This document shows, in pieces, positions 8,608 to 16,947 of a stretch of 42,158 nt of DNA; position 1 is the stretch's first letter, and each line of letters begins with the position of its first letter. Below the pieces are notes generated by a model. That model was not told the DNA's origin and did not search any database. It saw nothing but the letters and a program-made list of their open reading frames with translations. This stretch comes from Candidatus Omnitrophota bacterium. GTDB taxonomy: Bacteria; Omnitrophota; Omnitrophia; Omnitrophales; Aquincolibacteriaceae. The stretch covers positions 57,191 through 99,348 of the forward strand of contig PLLJ01000019.1 in NCBI GenBank assembly GCA_003140935.1. Reading direction: 5' to 3'. The position numbers and the translations under genes are program-made.

Positions 8608-9585
8608 TCAGAGTAAATCCTTATCATCAAAACAATTAAGAACATTCAAACAGCTTTCTCTGCATTCATAGATCTGCTTTCTTCGCGAGGCGGCCTCCTC
8701 TGAATTCCAAAGATCCTTGATATGCTTTTCGCGGATGTTCCCAATGGGTTGCATGGAGCCGCACAACAAAACCTCTCCGGTCGGCCGGATATAGATCACA
8801 TAGTCGCCCTGATTACACACCTTGCCATCGCGCACTTTGTCGGGCCGCTTAAAATAGGCTCTGAATGTCTCGAGCTGTTGGATGGAATTGGATATTTTAT
8901 AGCCTTTGTTCTTACGCTCTATGAGTTGGCCGATGACAAAATCGAGCTGCGCCTTATCATGGGGCCAAAGATAACTATGTTCGGCCTTATCGAACCACTG
9001 CAGGTCCTTTGCCGTCGCAAGAGGCTGTGAGATCGCCTGAAAATAAACGGAACTCAATTTTTCATTCGCGTTGATCCAATCAGCCAGCTTGATCAAGCGA
9101 TCCATGTTGGCCCCCATGATCACCGAAAGGATGCTGATGCTTTTGGCTCCGTACTTATTCAGGTATTCGATCGCCTGGAGTGCGCGCCGGTGAGCGCCCG
9201 GGGTCCCCCTCAAAAAATCATGGGTGCTTTCGTCCATACTGTCCAAGGAAATGCTGATCACATCCAACCCCGAATTCACGATCCTCTTGGCCATGGCCTC
9301 ATTGACGAGAAAACCATTCGTCACCATGACGGTCGTGAACCCTTTTTTATTGGCGAATTCTATGAGATCCAGCATGCCTTCTTTGATCAGCGGCTCACCT
9401 CCGGCAAAATGAATGCGCGTCTTGTTGCCGCCCATTTCTTCGAGGGAAACAATGAAATTCTTCCATTCCTCGATCGATAGCTCGCGAGGATTCTTAGAGC
9501 TCTGCCACAACCTGCACATTTTGCATTGAAACATGCAGTTTTCCGTGATCCCGATGTCGCAAAAAACAGGGATTTTCATAACCAT
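8608..9585 (-). CDS. Radical SAM/SPASM-like protein, paralog 8
   Basis: About 325 residues. The start is ATG 9585, with an AGAAGGAG site eight bases upstream; an in-frame TTG at 9612 would overlap the upstream gene and is less likely. The Fe-S motif CMFQCKMC (C17xxxC21xxC24) follows the family's VFCDIGITENC lead. Other blocks are FAGGEPLI, SLDSMDESTHDFLRGTPG, QAISQPL, YLWPHD, KVCNQGD, LLCGSMQPIGNI and ECRESCLNVLNCF. It lies 16 bases after the previous paralog's stop and 11 before the next start. Two features match all nine siblings: the W...WP block before the helical region and the C-terminal CX3CX5NC. Catalysis by SAM cleavage is expected from the family; the substrate is not known. Confidence 0.9.
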   Translation of the reverse strand: MVMKIPVFCDIGITENCMFQCKMCRLWQSSKNPRELSIEEWKNFIVSLEEMGGNKTRIHFAGGEPLIKEGMLDLIEFANKKGFTTVMVTNGFLVNEAMAKRIVNSGLDVISISLDSMDESTHDFLRGTPGAHRRALQAIEYLNKYGAKSISILSVIMGANMDRLIKLADWINANEKLSSVYFQAISQPLATAKDLQWFDKAEHSYLWPHDKAQLDFVIGQLIERKNKGYKISNSIQQLETFRAYFKRPDKVRDGKVCNQGDYVIYIRPTGEVLLCGSMQPIGNIREKHIKDLWNSEEAASRRKQIYECRESCLNVLNCFDDKDLL

Positions 9586-9601
9586 GGTCCGCGCTCCTTC
9601 T

Positions 9602-10636
9602 CTATTCTGCAAAAAAACAGTTCAAGATGTTATTACAGCTTTTCTGGCAATGGCGCATGGCGGCTCTTGTTTTCACGGCGGCCTCCGAGTTCCAGATGTC
9701 CCTGATGCTCTGCTTTTTAATATTACCAACAGGGCGCATAAAACAGCACAGCATCACGAGCCCTAGCACATTGACGTTGAAAGTATAATCGCCGAAATGG
9801 CAGTCATGGGCGCGGACAAAGGATTCCGGGTTTCCATAATACTTTTTGTAAGCAACGAGCTGCGGCATCGCGTTGAGGATCCGGTACCCCGCTTTTTTGT
9901 ACGTCATCAGCATGTCCAGCGTCAGGGACACCTTCTCAAAGTCCGTCGGCCAGAGAAGCCCGTACTCTTTGTCTAAATACCACTGATCGATCGGGTCCGT
10001 CCGGAAGGGCTGGGAAAGCGCCATGACGGAGATCCCGGTGAGAAACTCCTCTTTGTTCACCCATTCGATGAGATCCTTGATGCTGTCAAGATTACGGTTC
10101 GAGAGCACGGCATGAATGTTGATATGGCCTTTTTTCCAGTGTTTTTTGAGATATTCGATCGCTTTCATGATCCGTTTGTAGGAGCCGGGTACGCCCGTTA
10201 GAAAATCCTGCGTATTTTCGTCGAGCGTGTCCAGTGAGACGCCAAGCCTCCATAAGCCGGCATCGGCTATTCTTTTAGCCATATCCTCATTGATCAGCGT
10301 GGCATTCGTAGAAACACAAGCGCGGATACCTTCCTTGGCGCAGAGTTCGATCAGGTCCAGCATGTTCTGTTTGAGAAGCGTTTCTCCTCCCCCGAGATTG
10401 AGCTCAAACGTGGGCGGAACCCAGCCCTTGAGCGAGAGGATGAAATCCCTGCACTCCTCGAAGGTGACCTCGTCTTCGAGCCAGTAGCCGTTCCTCCAGA
10501 AATAACATTTTTTGCATTTTAAATTGCATCTTTCCGTCACTAAAAAATCGCAATAGGAAGGAAGGTCGGCCTTGGCCGCGGATTCCTTGTTCTGTGGGCT
10601 CGTAGGGGCCACGGAAGGGTCTTTCACATCACTCAT
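9602..10636 (-). CDS. Radical SAM/SPASM-like protein, paralog 7
   Basis: A 344-residue paralog with an N-terminal extension of about 25 hydrophilic residues (Pro/Ala/Lys rich) before the SYCDFLVTERC lead. The cluster motif is CNLKCKKC at C37xxxC41xxC44. The SAM-binding motif is LGGGETLL, with Thr in place of the usual Pro after the Glu. SLDTLDENTQDFL replaces the usual THDFLRG, a noticeable departure from the siblings. QPFRT, WYLDKEYGLLWPTD, HDCHFGDYTFNV, MLCCFMRPVGNI and HCQKSCNNILNCF complete the family pattern. ATG 10636 has an AAGGAG site. A 71-base gap lies upstream, one of the few real gaps in the array. These differences may reflect another substrate, which is inference. Confidence 0.9.
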   Translation of the reverse strand: MSDVKDPSVAPTSPQNKESAAKADLPSYCDFLVTERCNLKCKKCYFWRNGYWLEDEVTFEECRDFILSLKGWVPPTFELNLGGGETLLKQNMLDLIELCAKEGIRACVSTNATLINEDMAKRIADAGLWRLGVSLDTLDENTQDFLTGVPGSYKRIMKAIEYLKKHWKKGHINIHAVLSNRNLDSIKDLIEWVNKEEFLTGISVMALSQPFRTDPIDQWYLDKEYGLLWPTDFEKVSLTLDMLMTYKKAGYRILNAMPQLVAYKKYYGNPESFVRAHDCHFGDYTFNVNVLGLVMLCCFMRPVGNIKKQSIRDIWNSEAAVKTRAAMRHCQKSCNNILNCFFAE

Positions 10637-10707
10637 CGAAATGCATCTCCTTGATTTGAATGAATTTTATGATCAAAGCGGATCCTCTCAAGCAAGCGCG
10701 CAGAAGA

Positions 10708-11697
10708 TCAGATCTCTTCATCCTCTTTGAAAAAGCAATTGACCATATTATTGCAGTTCAGGTTGCAAGTGTGCATCCACTCCCTCGCTTGAACGGCCTT
10801 TTCGGAGAACCATAAAGCCTTGATATCATCCTTCTTGATATTGCCGATCGGTTCCTTAAAACAACAAAGCGAAATGTTCCCGACGGGATCCGTGTTGATG
10901 ACATAGTCCCCCAAATAACATGTCGCTTTTCGCGCCCTTTTGGTGGGATCCGCAAAATAAGTCTTATACACTTGAAGCTGCAGCGGAAAATTATGCAAAG
11001 GATACCCCGTTTTCCTCATCTCGATCAGCTCGTCCAACACGGCGTTCATCTTCGCCATGTCCTTGGGCCAGAGGAAACCATACTGTTCGCTCTGGTGCCA
11101 GTGATTATCGAGCGGCACAAAGAACGGCTTCGCGATCGCCTGGCAGTAAATCCCGCTCAGGAATTTCGCCTCTTTGACCCATTTCACCAGATCGACCACC
11201 TCGGTATAATTCACCCCCGAAATGACCGCGATGATGCCGATCCTCAGATCGGGACAGAATTTTTGAAGATTTTCGAAGGCCCTCATGACCCTTTTGTGGG
11301 CTCCCGGCACGCCCCTCAAAAAATCGTGCGTCTCCTCGCGGGTGCTATCGAGCGATATGAAGATCTCCTTGAGGCCGGAATCCCTTATTTTTTTCGCTAT
11401 TTCCTCGTCGATGAGATACCCGTTGGACGGCATGAGGGTTTTAAAACCTTTGTCGGTTCCGAACCTGATCAGTTCAAAGATATCTTTCCTTAATAGGGGC
11501 TCGCCCCCGCTGAACACCAGCTCTTTCGGGCCGTCCAGCAGGCCCTCAAGGGAACCGATGAAATGTTTCCATTCTTCCGTTGAGGTTTGATAGAAATCCT
11601 CTTTCGCTTTCCACATTTCGCACATCTTGCAGCGAAACAAACAATTCGGCAGCAGAACGATGGAACAGGAGTTGGGTCTGTTAGTGTTCGTTTTCAT
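10708..11697 (-). CDS. Radical SAM/SPASM-like protein, paralog 6
   Basis: 329 residues. The cluster motif is CLFRCKMC (C19xxxC23xxC26), after NSCSIVLLPNC. The SAM motif is FSGGEPLL; SLDSTREETHDFLRGVPG, QAIAKPF (Lys instead of Gln before Pro), QYGFLWPKD, ATCYLGDYVIN, SLCCFKEPIGNI and TCNLNCNNMVNCF follow. The gene starts 17 bases inside the end of the upstream paralog with no clear ribosome binding site, so it probably depends on translational coupling. The C-terminal Cys pattern predicts an auxiliary cluster as in SPASM enzymes. The protein has no signal peptide or membrane segment and should act in the cytoplasm. Substrate unknown. Confidence 0.9.
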   Translation of the reverse strand: MKTNTNRPNSCSIVLLPNCLFRCKMCEMWKAKEDFYQTSTEEWKHFIGSLEGLLDGPKELVFSGGEPLLRKDIFELIRFGTDKGFKTLMPSNGYLIDEEIAKKIRDSGLKEIFISLDSTREETHDFLRGVPGAHKRVMRAFENLQKFCPDLRIGIIAVISGVNYTEVVDLVKWVKEAKFLSGIYCQAIAKPFFVPLDNHWHQSEQYGFLWPKDMAKMNAVLDELIEMRKTGYPLHNFPLQLQVYKTYFADPTKRARKATCYLGDYVINTDPVGNISLCCFKEPIGNIKKDDIKALWFSEKAVQAREWMHTCNLNCNNMVNCFFKEDEEI

Positions 11698-12664
11698 AGT
11701 AGCAATTGACCACCAGTTCGCAGTTTCGCCTGCAACTGCTCATTTGTTTACGGATATCCTCGGCCTTCGAAGAACGCCAAAGTTCCGCAATGTTATCGGT
11801 TTTGATATTACCGAGTTTCTCCATGAAAAAGCACAGATAAACATCTCCCAGGGCGTTCACATTGACGGCCTGGTCGGAAACGTTGCAGCGTTTCGACTTA
11901 ATAAAATGATCCGGGCTTTTAAAGTAGTCTTTGAACGACTGTAATTGTCCCACAGGATTTTCTATTTTCCGGTAAGATTTCTTCATCTCGATGATTTTAT
12001 TTAATACGCTCTCTGCTTTAGAATAATCCGCAGGCCACAAATCCCTGAACTCCTCTTTTTTAAACCATTCCCAATCGACCGGAGCACCGAAAGGGCGCAT
12101 CACGGACATAAAATACAGGGAATCCAAAAATTCATTCTGCTCGACCCATTCGGCCAATCCGACAATATCATCTAGATTCGATGCCGTGATAATAGAGTTG
12201 ATGCCCAGTTTCATTCCTTTTTTCCCGATACGCTTAAAATGTCCCAGGGCATTCATGGCTTGCTGAAAACAACCTTCCCGGCCTCTTAAACGGTCATGAA
12301 CCGAAGGGTTCAGGCTTTCCAGCGATAGATTCAACATGCTTAAACCCGAGTCGACAAGCCCCTGAGCCATGGTTTCGTTGATAGGATATCCGGAGGAGGT
12401 CATCACCGTCCTGGAACCCTTCCCCCTGATGTGGCTTATTAAGTCCAATATCCCTTTCTTAATGAGGGACTCTCCGCCGATAAGATGCACCTCCATAGGA
12501 TCAGAGTTCAACTGGTCCAGGGAATCTACGAATTTTTTGCAATCCTCGATATGGATCTCATCTTTGGCGGTATCCAGTTTCCACAATTGGCACATTTTGC
12601 AGCGCAAAACGCACTGGTTGGTTACGGTCAAGAGACATGTCCTGGGCTTTTTGATCTCCACCAT
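11681..12664 (-). CDS. Radical SAM/SPASM-like protein, paralog 5
   Basis: 327 residues, among the most compact copies. The cluster motif is CVLRCKMC (C18xxxC22xxC25), after RTCLLTVTNQC. The SAM motif reads LIGGESLI, so the Pro after the Glu is Ser. LSLESLNPSVHDRLRGREG is a variant of the family's SLD...THDFLRG block. The middle has MSVMRPF and FRDLWPADYS; the end has RCNVSDQAVNVNALGD, YLCFFMEKLGNI and SCRRNCELVVNCYY. It starts four bases after the stop of paralog 4 and overlaps paralog 6 by 17 bases. Paralogs 4 and 5 share the LIGGE variant, which suggests they form a subgroup. The reaction cannot be named from sequence. Confidence 0.9.
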   Translation of the reverse strand: MVEIKKPRTCLLTVTNQCVLRCKMCQLWKLDTAKDEIHIEDCKKFVDSLDQLNSDPMEVHLIGGESLIKKGILDLISHIRGKGSRTVMTSSGYPINETMAQGLVDSGLSMLNLSLESLNPSVHDRLRGREGCFQQAMNALGHFKRIGKKGMKLGINSIITASNLDDIVGLAEWVEQNEFLDSLYFMSVMRPFGAPVDWEWFKKEEFRDLWPADYSKAESVLNKIIEMKKSYRKIENPVGQLQSFKDYFKSPDHFIKSKRCNVSDQAVNVNALGDVYLCFFMEKLGNIKTDNIAELWRSSKAEDIRKQMSSCRRNCELVVNCYYENEH

Positions 12665-12668
12665 CAGC

Positions 12669-13697
12669 TCACTTCGGAATATAATCCGTTATATTTTCGA
12701 TCTTATAGAAACAATTTACGGCGATATCGCAATCCTTTTGGCATCGGTTGATCTCATCCTGGGCATTTTGCATTTCTTTCGATGCCCACACTTCGGAAAA
12801 CTTTTTTTCTCTTATGTTCCCGATAGGAGGCATACAAAAGCACATGTTGATATCGCCGTAAGCATTAACCTCTGGAGCCAGATCTCCTCGGGGGCACTTT
12901 ATCCTGCTGTCGTGGATGAATCGGTACGGATTCTTAAAATACTCCTTCACGAGCCTTAACTGCTCCGGAGGATTACAGATCTTGTATCCCCGCTCTTTGC
13001 AGACTGCCAGATACTCAAGAACCTTATGGACTTTTTCCAGATCCTGCGGCCAAACATCGCTATTCCTTGTGTTCTTGAACCACTCCCGTTCCTGATCATC
13101 GCAATCAAAAGGTTGCAAACAAGCATTGATAAAAAGGTCGTTGATCTTCTCGTTGCTGTTCGCCCATTCCGTAAGATCTCTGACCTCGTCTAAATTCTTA
13201 TCCATTAAAGTCATCGTAAGGCCGATGCTCAGGCGGTCCCCTTTATTCTGCCCCCGGTGTTTGTCCAGAAGTTCGATGGCATTCATGACTCTGGCATGGC
13301 TTCCCTTGATCCCTCTCAGGTAGTCATGGGTTTCTTCCTTAAAACCATCGAGGGAAAGAAAGATGCCGTTCAACCGGGACCGGACGATCTCTTTCGCCTT
13401 CTCTTCATCGATATAGAATCCATTGGTTGTGATGGAACTGCTGAACCCCTTCTCCCTGATATAAGAAACGATCTTGAAAAGATCCTTTCTCAAAAAAACC
13501 TCTCCTCCGATCAGGTGGATAAAGATCGGATCGGTCGTGACATTGCGCAGGTCATCGACAAACCCCTTGATCTCGTCAAGGTTCAACTCTTTCCTGTCAA
13601 TCGGCCTCTCTGCGTTTTTCCACATATTGCACATTTTGCAACGGAAATTACACGTCTTTGAGACCACCAACAGGCAAAAAGCGGGCGCTGCTCTCAT
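12669..13697 (-). CDS. Radical SAM/SPASM-like protein, paralog 4
   Basis: 342 residues. The motif CNFRCKMC is at C16xxxC20xxC23, after AFCLLVVSKTC. The SAM motif is LIGGEVFL, the most divergent of the ten, with Val-Phe replacing Pro-Leu; Gly-Gly-Glu is kept, so activity is still expected. SLDGFKEETHDYLRGIKG, NACLQPFDCD, the W...WP block (WFKNTRNSDVWPQD), KCPRGDLAPEVNAYGD, NMCFCMPPIGNI and RCQKDCDIAVNCFY follow. It carries a few extra residues around the middle (CDDQERE) compared with siblings. The start at 13697 overlaps the upstream stop as ATGA and has an AAGGAGAG site ten bases upstream. Substrate unknown. Confidence 0.9.
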   Translation of the reverse strand: MRAAPAFCLLVVSKTCNFRCKMCNMWKNAERPIDRKELNLDEIKGFVDDLRNVTTDPIFIHLIGGEVFLRKDLFKIVSYIREKGFSSSITTNGFYIDEEKAKEIVRSRLNGIFLSLDGFKEETHDYLRGIKGSHARVMNAIELLDKHRGQNKGDRLSIGLTMTLMDKNLDEVRDLTEWANSNEKINDLFINACLQPFDCDDQEREWFKNTRNSDVWPQDLEKVHKVLEYLAVCKERGYKICNPPEQLRLVKEYFKNPYRFIHDSRIKCPRGDLAPEVNAYGDINMCFCMPPIGNIREKKFSEVWASKEMQNAQDEINRCQKDCDIAVNCFYKIENITDYIPK

Positions 13698-14728
13698 GTT
13701 TTTTTCTCTCCTTGGGTCGTCGCCTCGGGTTCAAAAAAGCAGTTAGCCATGATATGGCAATTCTTCCGGCAGGCGTAGACCGCCTCCCGGGTCTTTTTCG
13801 TCTGCGGCGCCGACCATATGGCGGGCAGGGACCCTGTCTTGATATTCCCGATCGGATCCATCAGACAGCAAAAGAACACTTTGCCGTAAGGATCCACATG
13901 AAATTCGTAGTCCCCAAGATTGCATTTGACCTTTCTCAAGAATTTGTTTGGAGCGAGAAAATAGTCGCTGAACTGCAAAAAATGATCTGGGTGATTTCCT
14001 ATCTTGTATCCCTTAACCTTGAGTTCCCGCAGCCGCTGCATCACCGCCGAGGCCTTTGAAGGATCTTGAGGCCACAGAGCGCTGTTCCTTTCTTTCCGGG
14101 TCCAATCCGCATCCATCTCCTCGCCAAAAGGCTGCGTCACCGCCTGAAAACTGATCATATCCAGCCGCTTGTCCTGCTGTACCCACTCGACAAGGTCCAG
14201 GATCTCATCCATGTTTTTTTCCATGATCGTAGTCAAGATGGCAATCCGAAGTTTCCGGTCGCTGAACCCGTTGAGATGCTCGATCGCCTGAAGGATCTTC
14301 TGGTGGCTGCCTGCCATGCCGCGCAGCGAATCATGCGTCGCGGCCGTTAAGCCGTCCAAAGAAAAGGTCACTGTTCCAAGCCCGGAATCGACGAGCTTTT
14401 CCGCCACGGCCTTGTTGACCAGAAAGCCGTTCGTCACCAGATTTGTTTTGTGTCCTTCTTCATGAATAAAACGGATCAGATCAAAGATGCCCTCTGTCAA
14501 AAGAGGCTCACCACCGGAAAGATGAAACTCGAACCCGGGATCTACAAGTTCGCGCAAAGAACGGACGAATTTCTTTTTTTCTTCCAAGGTCGTTTCGACC
14601 TTCCCATCATCATGCACATCCCAAATGCGACACATGCGACAGCGGAACATGCAGCGATAGTTCAGGACCCAGCAGCAAAAACGCGGCTTTGTTTCCGGTT
14701 CGTTCTTTTTTTTGAATAGGGAGAACAT
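13694..14728 (-). CDS. Radical SAM/SPASM-like protein, paralog 3
   Basis: About 344 residues from ATG 14728, which has AGAGG five bases upstream; an in-frame TTG at 14749 is a weaker alternative. A basic N-terminal stretch (MFSLFKKKNEPETKP) precedes RFCCWVLNYRC and CMFRCRMC (C26xxxC30xxC33). The SAM motif is LSGGEPLL. SLDGLTAATHDSLRGMAG, QAVTQPF, the W...WP block (WTRKERNSALWPQD), KCNLGDYEFHVDPYG, FFCCLMDPIGNI and ACRKNCHIMANCFF complete the pattern. The doubled Cys in the lead (CC) is shared with paralogs 1 and 2, so these three form a subgroup at the front of the array. The 3' end overlaps the next gene as ATGA. Substrate unknown. Confidence 0.9.
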   Translation of the reverse strand: MFSLFKKKNEPETKPRFCCWVLNYRCMFRCRMCRIWDVHDDGKVETTLEEKKKFVRSLRELVDPGFEFHLSGGEPLLTEGIFDLIRFIHEEGHKTNLVTNGFLVNKAVAEKLVDSGLGTVTFSLDGLTAATHDSLRGMAGSHQKILQAIEHLNGFSDRKLRIAILTTIMEKNMDEILDLVEWVQQDKRLDMISFQAVTQPFGEEMDADWTRKERNSALWPQDPSKASAVMQRLRELKVKGYKIGNHPDHFLQFSDYFLAPNKFLRKVKCNLGDYEFHVDPYGKVFFCCLMDPIGNIKTGSLPAIWSAPQTKKTREAVYACRKNCHIMANCFFEPEATTQGEKKT

Positions 14729-14755
14729 TACGGCCTCTTTTTGCGACAAGAACTT

Positions 14756-15784
14756 TTATCCATTCGTCTTGGGGACGGTCTCTTCCTTATAAAGCATCGG
14801 GTCGTCCTCAACATAGCAACAGTTGAGGAGAAGATGACAATTGCTCTTGCATGCATCGACTTTCTTGCGGATAAGGTCCGCATCCTGCGAACGCCACAGT
14901 GTCCTGATATCATCCTGCCGGATATTCCCGATAAAATCCTTAAAAAGGCAAAGCTGGATGAACCCATACGCATTCACGCTGATGGCCCTTCCCCCAACGA
15001 TACATTTGACTTTGTTCACAAGCTTTTTGGGATCGTTGAAGTACGCTTTATAGGCCCTCAAATGCTCGACCCTGTTCGATATCTTCGAACCGTTCTGTCT
15101 CAACCGGATCAATTCATCCAAAAGCGTCGTGACCTTCACTTTGTTCTCCGGCCAAAGAAATACATTCTCTTTCTGCCACTCGTCAGTAAAGGGGCCGCTG
15201 TAATTCGGCTGAACAATAACCATGAAATAGATCCAATTCACACGCGGGTCGCCGTCCGCGAACCGGACAAGTTCTGGGATATCATTCACGCTCTCGTTCA
15301 TAATGATCGAGCACAAACCTTTTTGGGTTTTCGGGGCATATTTTGTGAGATTGTCGAGCGCACCCATGACACGGTCATACACTCCGGGGATCCCTCGCAT
15401 CTTGTCATGCGTTGCGGCCAAATGACTGTCGAGCGACAGGCTCACGGCATCCAGACCCGCATCCCCGATCCTTTTGGCCATGTCTTCATTGATCAGATAA
15501 CCGTTGGACGCCACAGTCGTCCTGAACCCTTGCTCTTTGGCATATTTGACAAGCTCCAAGAGACCGGGCATTGAAAGAGCCTCCCCTCCGCCAAAATCCA
15601 TCTCGAAACCTTCATCCACCAGTTCTCGGAATTGGGCAATGAATCTTTTCCATTCCTCAATGCTCGGAGTTTCTCCCGGTTTTGGTTGAGGCTCATGCCA
15701 TTTGTTGCACATCTTGCAACGCAACATGCAAAAGTCTGTGGCTGCGATACAGCAGAACATGGGCTTCAGATCCATTTCGCTCAT
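14756..15784 (-). CDS. Radical SAM/SPASM-like protein, paralog 2
   Basis: 342 residues. The motif CMLRCKMC lies at C19xxxC23xxC26, after MFCCIAATDFC. The SAM motif is FGGGEALS, with Ala replacing Pro after the Glu. SLDSHLAATHDKMRGIPGVY, MVIVQPNYS, a W...WP block (WQKENVFLWPEN), KCIVGGRAISVNAYG, QLCLFKDFIGNI and ACKSNCHLLLNCCY follow. It shares GGGEAL, MRGIPGVYDRVM-type and QPN blocks with paralog 1, so the two look like a later duplication. A 76-base gap precedes it, and ATG 15784 is followed by another in-frame ATG at 15775. The ribosome site is GGTGG or GGGAG slightly upstream. A substrate cannot be assigned. Confidence 0.9.
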   Translation of the reverse strand: MSEMDLKPMFCCIAATDFCMLRCKMCNKWHEPQPKPGETPSIEEWKRFIAQFRELVDEGFEMDFGGGEALSMPGLLELVKYAKEQGFRTTVASNGYLINEDMAKRIGDAGLDAVSLSLDSHLAATHDKMRGIPGVYDRVMGALDNLTKYAPKTQKGLCSIIMNESVNDIPELVRFADGDPRVNWIYFMVIVQPNYSGPFTDEWQKENVFLWPENKVKVTTLLDELIRLRQNGSKISNRVEHLRAYKAYFNDPKKLVNKVKCIVGGRAISVNAYGFIQLCLFKDFIGNIRQDDIRTLWRSQDADLIRKKVDACKSNCHLLLNCCYVEDDPMLYKEETVPKTNG

Positions 15785-15860
15785 ATGATTCCACCCGCTC
15801 CCTTCATTTCTTTTAACCTTGAATAATGTATACGCACATTAACGAAAAAATTCACTGGGC

Positions 15861-16934
15861 TTAACTAACAGCTTCTGTCACAAAAGGATAATCGCCCTCG
15901 TAATAACAATTCAGCAGAAAATGACAATTGTCTTTGCAGCCGAGGATCTTCTTTCTCGCATTTTCCGCGGCCTCTGAGTACAAAACAGTGGCCAGATCGT
16001 CCTTCTTGATATTGCCAAGATGATCCCAGCGATAACACAGAAAGATGTCCCCGATGGAACTCACATGCACCCCTTTATTCAGATTGCATTGGCCGACCTT
16101 CACAAACCGGTCGGGATAACGGTAATAGGCCTGAAATGCCATGAGCTGCTGAACGGAATTCCCGATAAGAAAACCCCTGTTCCTTAAATGGATCAGTTCT
16201 TCGATCACTTTGATGGCCTTTTCCCTATCTTTGGGCCAATGAAGGTCCAGTTCTCCTCCCTCGTACCATTTGTCCTGTACGGGCGTATTGTTCGGCTGCA
16301 TGGCCGCCATGAAAAGAATGGATTTGAGCCTCGGATCATCGTTGACCCAGTGGGCCAGGGGAATAATCTCGTCGAGATTCGCGTCCATGATGATACTGCA
16401 TATCCCCACGTGGAGGCCGGGACAATGCTTGTGCAAAAGCTCGATGGCCCTCATGACACGGTCATAGACCCCAGGAACACCCCTGAAAAAATCATGCTTT
16501 TCGGGTTTCAAGCTGTCCAGCGAAAGGATCATACTATGCAGACCGGAATCGGCGATCCGTTTTGCCATTTCTTTATCGAGAAGATACGCGTTGCTGGCAA
16601 TGGCCATTTTAAAACCCAGATCGGAACAGAACTTCACAAATTCCCATAACCACTTGACCATCAGCGCCTCGCCGCCGCCGATATCGATCTCAAATCCTTT
16701 GTCGACAACGGTTCTGAGAGACACGGCGGCTTTCTTCCATTCTTCCAGCGTCGCTGCGGGATGCTGCCTGATGACCTCTTCGCCTTTCCACTTCTGACAC
16801 ATCTTGCAACGCAGCATGCAGTCATCCGTCACGGCAAAACAACAGAACCCGGGTTTCACCCTTCCGTTCATCAAAGGTTGCACTTCCGCAGGCCTACTTT
16901 CCTTTTTCCCTGAAAAAAGTCCTTTTATATCCAT
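15861..16934 (-). CDS. Radical SAM/SPASM-like protein, paralog 1 (front of array)
   Basis: 357 residues, the longest paralog, with about 30 extra N-terminal residues (MDIKGLFSGKKESRPAEVQP) before GFCCFAVTDDC and CMLRCKMC (C39xxxC43xxC46). The SAM motif is IGGGEALM. SLDSLKPEKHDFFRGVPGVY, MAAMQPNNT, a W...WP block (WYEGGELDLHWPKD), QCNLNKGVHVSSIGD, FLCYRWDHLGNI and GCKDNCHFLLNCYY follow. It starts 13 bases after the stop of the double radical SAM gene, with GAGGG ten bases upstream that overlaps that stop. The short FSGKKE lead resembles the FSLFKKKNE lead of paralog 3. Family and cofactor use are clear; the target molecule is unknown. Confidence 0.9.
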   Translation of the reverse strand: MDIKGLFSGKKESRPAEVQPLMNGRVKPGFCCFAVTDDCMLRCKMCQKWKGEEVIRQHPAATLEEWKKAAVSLRTVVDKGFEIDIGGGEALMVKWLWEFVKFCSDLGFKMAIASNAYLLDKEMAKRIADSGLHSMILSLDSLKPEKHDFFRGVPGVYDRVMRAIELLHKHCPGLHVGICSIIMDANLDEIIPLAHWVNDDPRLKSILFMAAMQPNNTPVQDKWYEGGELDLHWPKDREKAIKVIEELIHLRNRGFLIGNSVQQLMAFQAYYRYPDRFVKVGQCNLNKGVHVSSIGDIFLCYRWDHLGNIKKDDLATVLYSEAAENARKKILGCKDNCHFLLNCYYEGDYPFVTEAVS

Positions 16935-16947
16935 AGATCCATTGCCC

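Noticed and set aside
11681-13697. Inactive paralogs because of LIGGEVFL and LIGGESLI motifs
   Set aside because: The GGE core and all Fe-S cysteines are kept; the changes are after the Glu, where radical SAM enzymes vary. No reason to call them dead.
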